This document shows, in pieces, positions 6,801-6,951 of a DNA stretch of 6,951 nt. The stretch lies in contig CANDYP010000079.1 of the NCBI GenBank assembly GCA_947425005.1, forward strand, positions 1 through 6,951. The letters run 5' to 3'. Below the pieces are notes generated by a model. It saw only the letters and a program-made list of their open reading frames with translations, did no database searches and was not told the DNA's origin. The stretch comes from Rickettsiales bacterium (GTDB lineage Bacteria; Pseudomonadota; Alphaproteobacteria; Rickettsiales; UBA1997). Made by a program: the position numbers and the translations under genes. Position 1 is the first letter of the stretch, and each line of letters opens with the position of its first letter.

Positions 6801-6906
6801 TTATTTTAGGGATAATTCCAGGCGGGCAGTGGTTGAAATGGGGCGGTTGGTGGAGGATGAGGAGGTGGAGGATGTGCGTAAGGTGAGTTCGGTGGTGGGG
6901 AGGTAA
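3802..6906 (+). CDS. Highly divergent phosphoenolpyruvate carboxylase homologue, probably catalytically inactive
   Basis: From ATG 3802 the product is 1,034 residues; the open frame reaches back to 3655 (1,083 codons), and residue numbers here count from 3655. Bacterial-type PEPC (ppc) carboxylates PEP to oxaloacetate. Family motifs occur in order: FTAHPTEG (166-173), FDMDGKPHIHPGN (306-318, the usual GGDRDGNP site), VSPLAED (559-565, the PLFET site), TRSNSDGSSSLGA (599-611, usual SDSxKDxG), LAILQGIGANDLERMAP (636-652, usual LxLFHGRGGSxGRGGxP), FTAQGS (662-667, usual VTEQGE) and SSRP (754-757). Spacing follows E. coli Ppc closely: 38 residues from E564 to N602 and 38 from N602 to Q640. Key residues are lost: the catalytic His becomes Gln640, the nearby Arg becomes Ile642, the metal Asp becomes Asn602, and the SDSxKD Lys is missing. 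His169 and Glu564 remain. No terminal RNTG is seen; the tail is acidic and ends in VSSVVGR. The intact 3-kb frame suggests a maintained pseudoenzyme. Alternative starts are 3721 and 3865, and none has a good ribosome site. Confidence 0.8.
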   Translation: MTKPLGLLLRGVRHLATQNLVMKNLFSTQVVNEVQRRFAPIKKQLRDDVDEIVAAGLKGKKSLEVGHKIVAIETTLSPRIYLEILNQERDGITELGNKMGSEALRKRISDNPTYIRFTAHPTEGQNLRAIKEKDAIIKLQTALNPVTEGENVPAENLVKLGRIATEMGVQNNIVQNAKLQGIPSREEFLNLRGGVQKRIIKSFVENPIHHVVKMTVQDERDMMIYHMDRCKKEVATIAARHPDAVRVDDVKFSSWAFDMDGKPHIHPGNGAIFEHQSQQKFFDSLLKALEDFADKIALEGGDDSKFRSDVLDKIKAERELVAGRILVGSEAGQAEEKIGAILAEYASKQEKDSGKTFVEIQNYVRSSGCKTAQNGFTTREEIDKTNAALAEIIRIAAAKEGFAADEIGTIARSFSEFSPETKRQVMCLMESALLHPQHEHIISQFDCQLSSFKNTVRLFEIAKQLPQHHELIPHFKKYYAEKSKEAGFDLYQQFFSEGSVARARESLVQVSPLAEDENTIPLLINFTQEMLADAECVDYIKRSGGVVRQTRSNSDGSSSLGAHKVVLNYLEADIAIGKMVEAAGLKLAILQGIGANDLERMAPWRLELLQSEFTAQGSDAQNQTRERLTNMLVKERDTSQEDLLRLTEKYTPEAIEALINFYYRAHRASEHGVEIELEGKPVNSGDLTHRGPIPANVVKKLGKLSSRPDSRTGDVATGALKENSMDAWDPSIFNRNMRRIGAISLQRASGVSTFSMAPFFYAPESSQENFDPQLVADLAAIPLMRNNNISAIFALGVADLKSFALANGVDLEVPTATILGSAQDYEKFLKIGAQEGSQAAMKFAQKNNFDGAEGMRGHHMCYQIEGCKRVLRNAVTPLIAHSAPEIKNAVEFVFQRAESGAGEIKRYNQEVIEVCAILVKDPQLDLETKKTLACVAQQISNVCRPNNFYDTRAKLTAEAHDALASGDAQKFDECCEWLAIIMRSAGNPVSPGRKVEEMFPYFRDNSRRAVVEMGRLVEDEEVEDVRKVSSVVGR
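6850..6874 (+). repeat. Short in-frame direct repeat at the 3' end of the PEPC-like gene
   Basis: GTGGAGGATG occurs at 6850-6859 and again at 6865-6874, 15 nt apart and in the same reading frame, encoding the acidic LVEDEEVEDV segment. The last 60 nt of the gene are unusually G-rich. This may be local slippage or duplication in a weakly constrained tail. Confidence 0.6.
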
Positions 6907-6917
6907 TTTGAATTCGT

Positions 6918-6951
6918 GACGAGAAACCCCCCTACCCCCCTTGTCAGGGGG
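6918..6951. repeat. Long GC-rich palindromic repeat, copy 2 (cut by window end)
   Basis: The left arm (6918-6940) reads GACGAGAAA followed by six C, TA and six C. The loop is TTGTCA (6941-6946) and the right arm starts with five G before the window ends. The arm matches the copy at 1856-1914 and differs mainly in the loop and at one C/T position. It starts 11 nt after the PEPC-like stop codon, the same distance at which copy 1 follows sucB. Confidence 0.85.

Overview
The window looks like a chromosomal stretch from a proteobacterium, most likely an alphaproteobacterium of moderately low GC. This rests on the style of the 2-oxoglutarate dehydrogenase E1 and E2 sequences and on a sucA-to-sucB order on one strand. 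The lineage call is an inference from protein resemblance, not from a marker gene. No rRNA, tRNA, CRISPR array, transposase or phage gene was seen.

Layout. Positions 3-233 hold the 3' end of sucA (E1 of the 2-oxoglutarate dehydrogenase complex). Two very small membrane-protein genes follow (277-507 and 500-643, overlapping by 8 nt), then sucB (E2, 660-1844). A long, nearly perfect palindrome (1856-1914) lies just after sucB. Next come a LysE/RhtB-type exporter gene (1974-2585) and a Dps/ferritin-like gene (2622-3059). A symmetrical terminator hairpin (3081-3120) separates dps from a convergent gene for a secreted six-cysteine protein of unknown function (3126-3656, minus strand). Diverging from that gene is a protein of about 1,030 residues (3802-6906) that carries recognisable but badly eroded phosphoenolpyruvate carboxylase motifs. 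A second copy of the palindrome starts 11 nt after its stop codon and runs off the window.

How the genes fit together. sucA and sucB supply two parts of one TCA-cycle enzyme and are probably co-transcribed with the two small membrane genes between them. The exporter and Dps genes look like a separate housekeeping/stress segment. The PEPC-like gene would normally be read as anaplerotic supply of oxaloacetate. Here, however, the catalytic His, the metal-binding Asp and several active-site basic residues appear replaced while the overall motif spacing is kept, so a PEPC-fold pseudoenzyme or repurposed protein is the better reading.

Most unusual items: the degenerate PEPC homologue, the two tiny membrane proteins between E1 and E2, and the dispersed GC-rich palindrome placed directly behind two stop codons.
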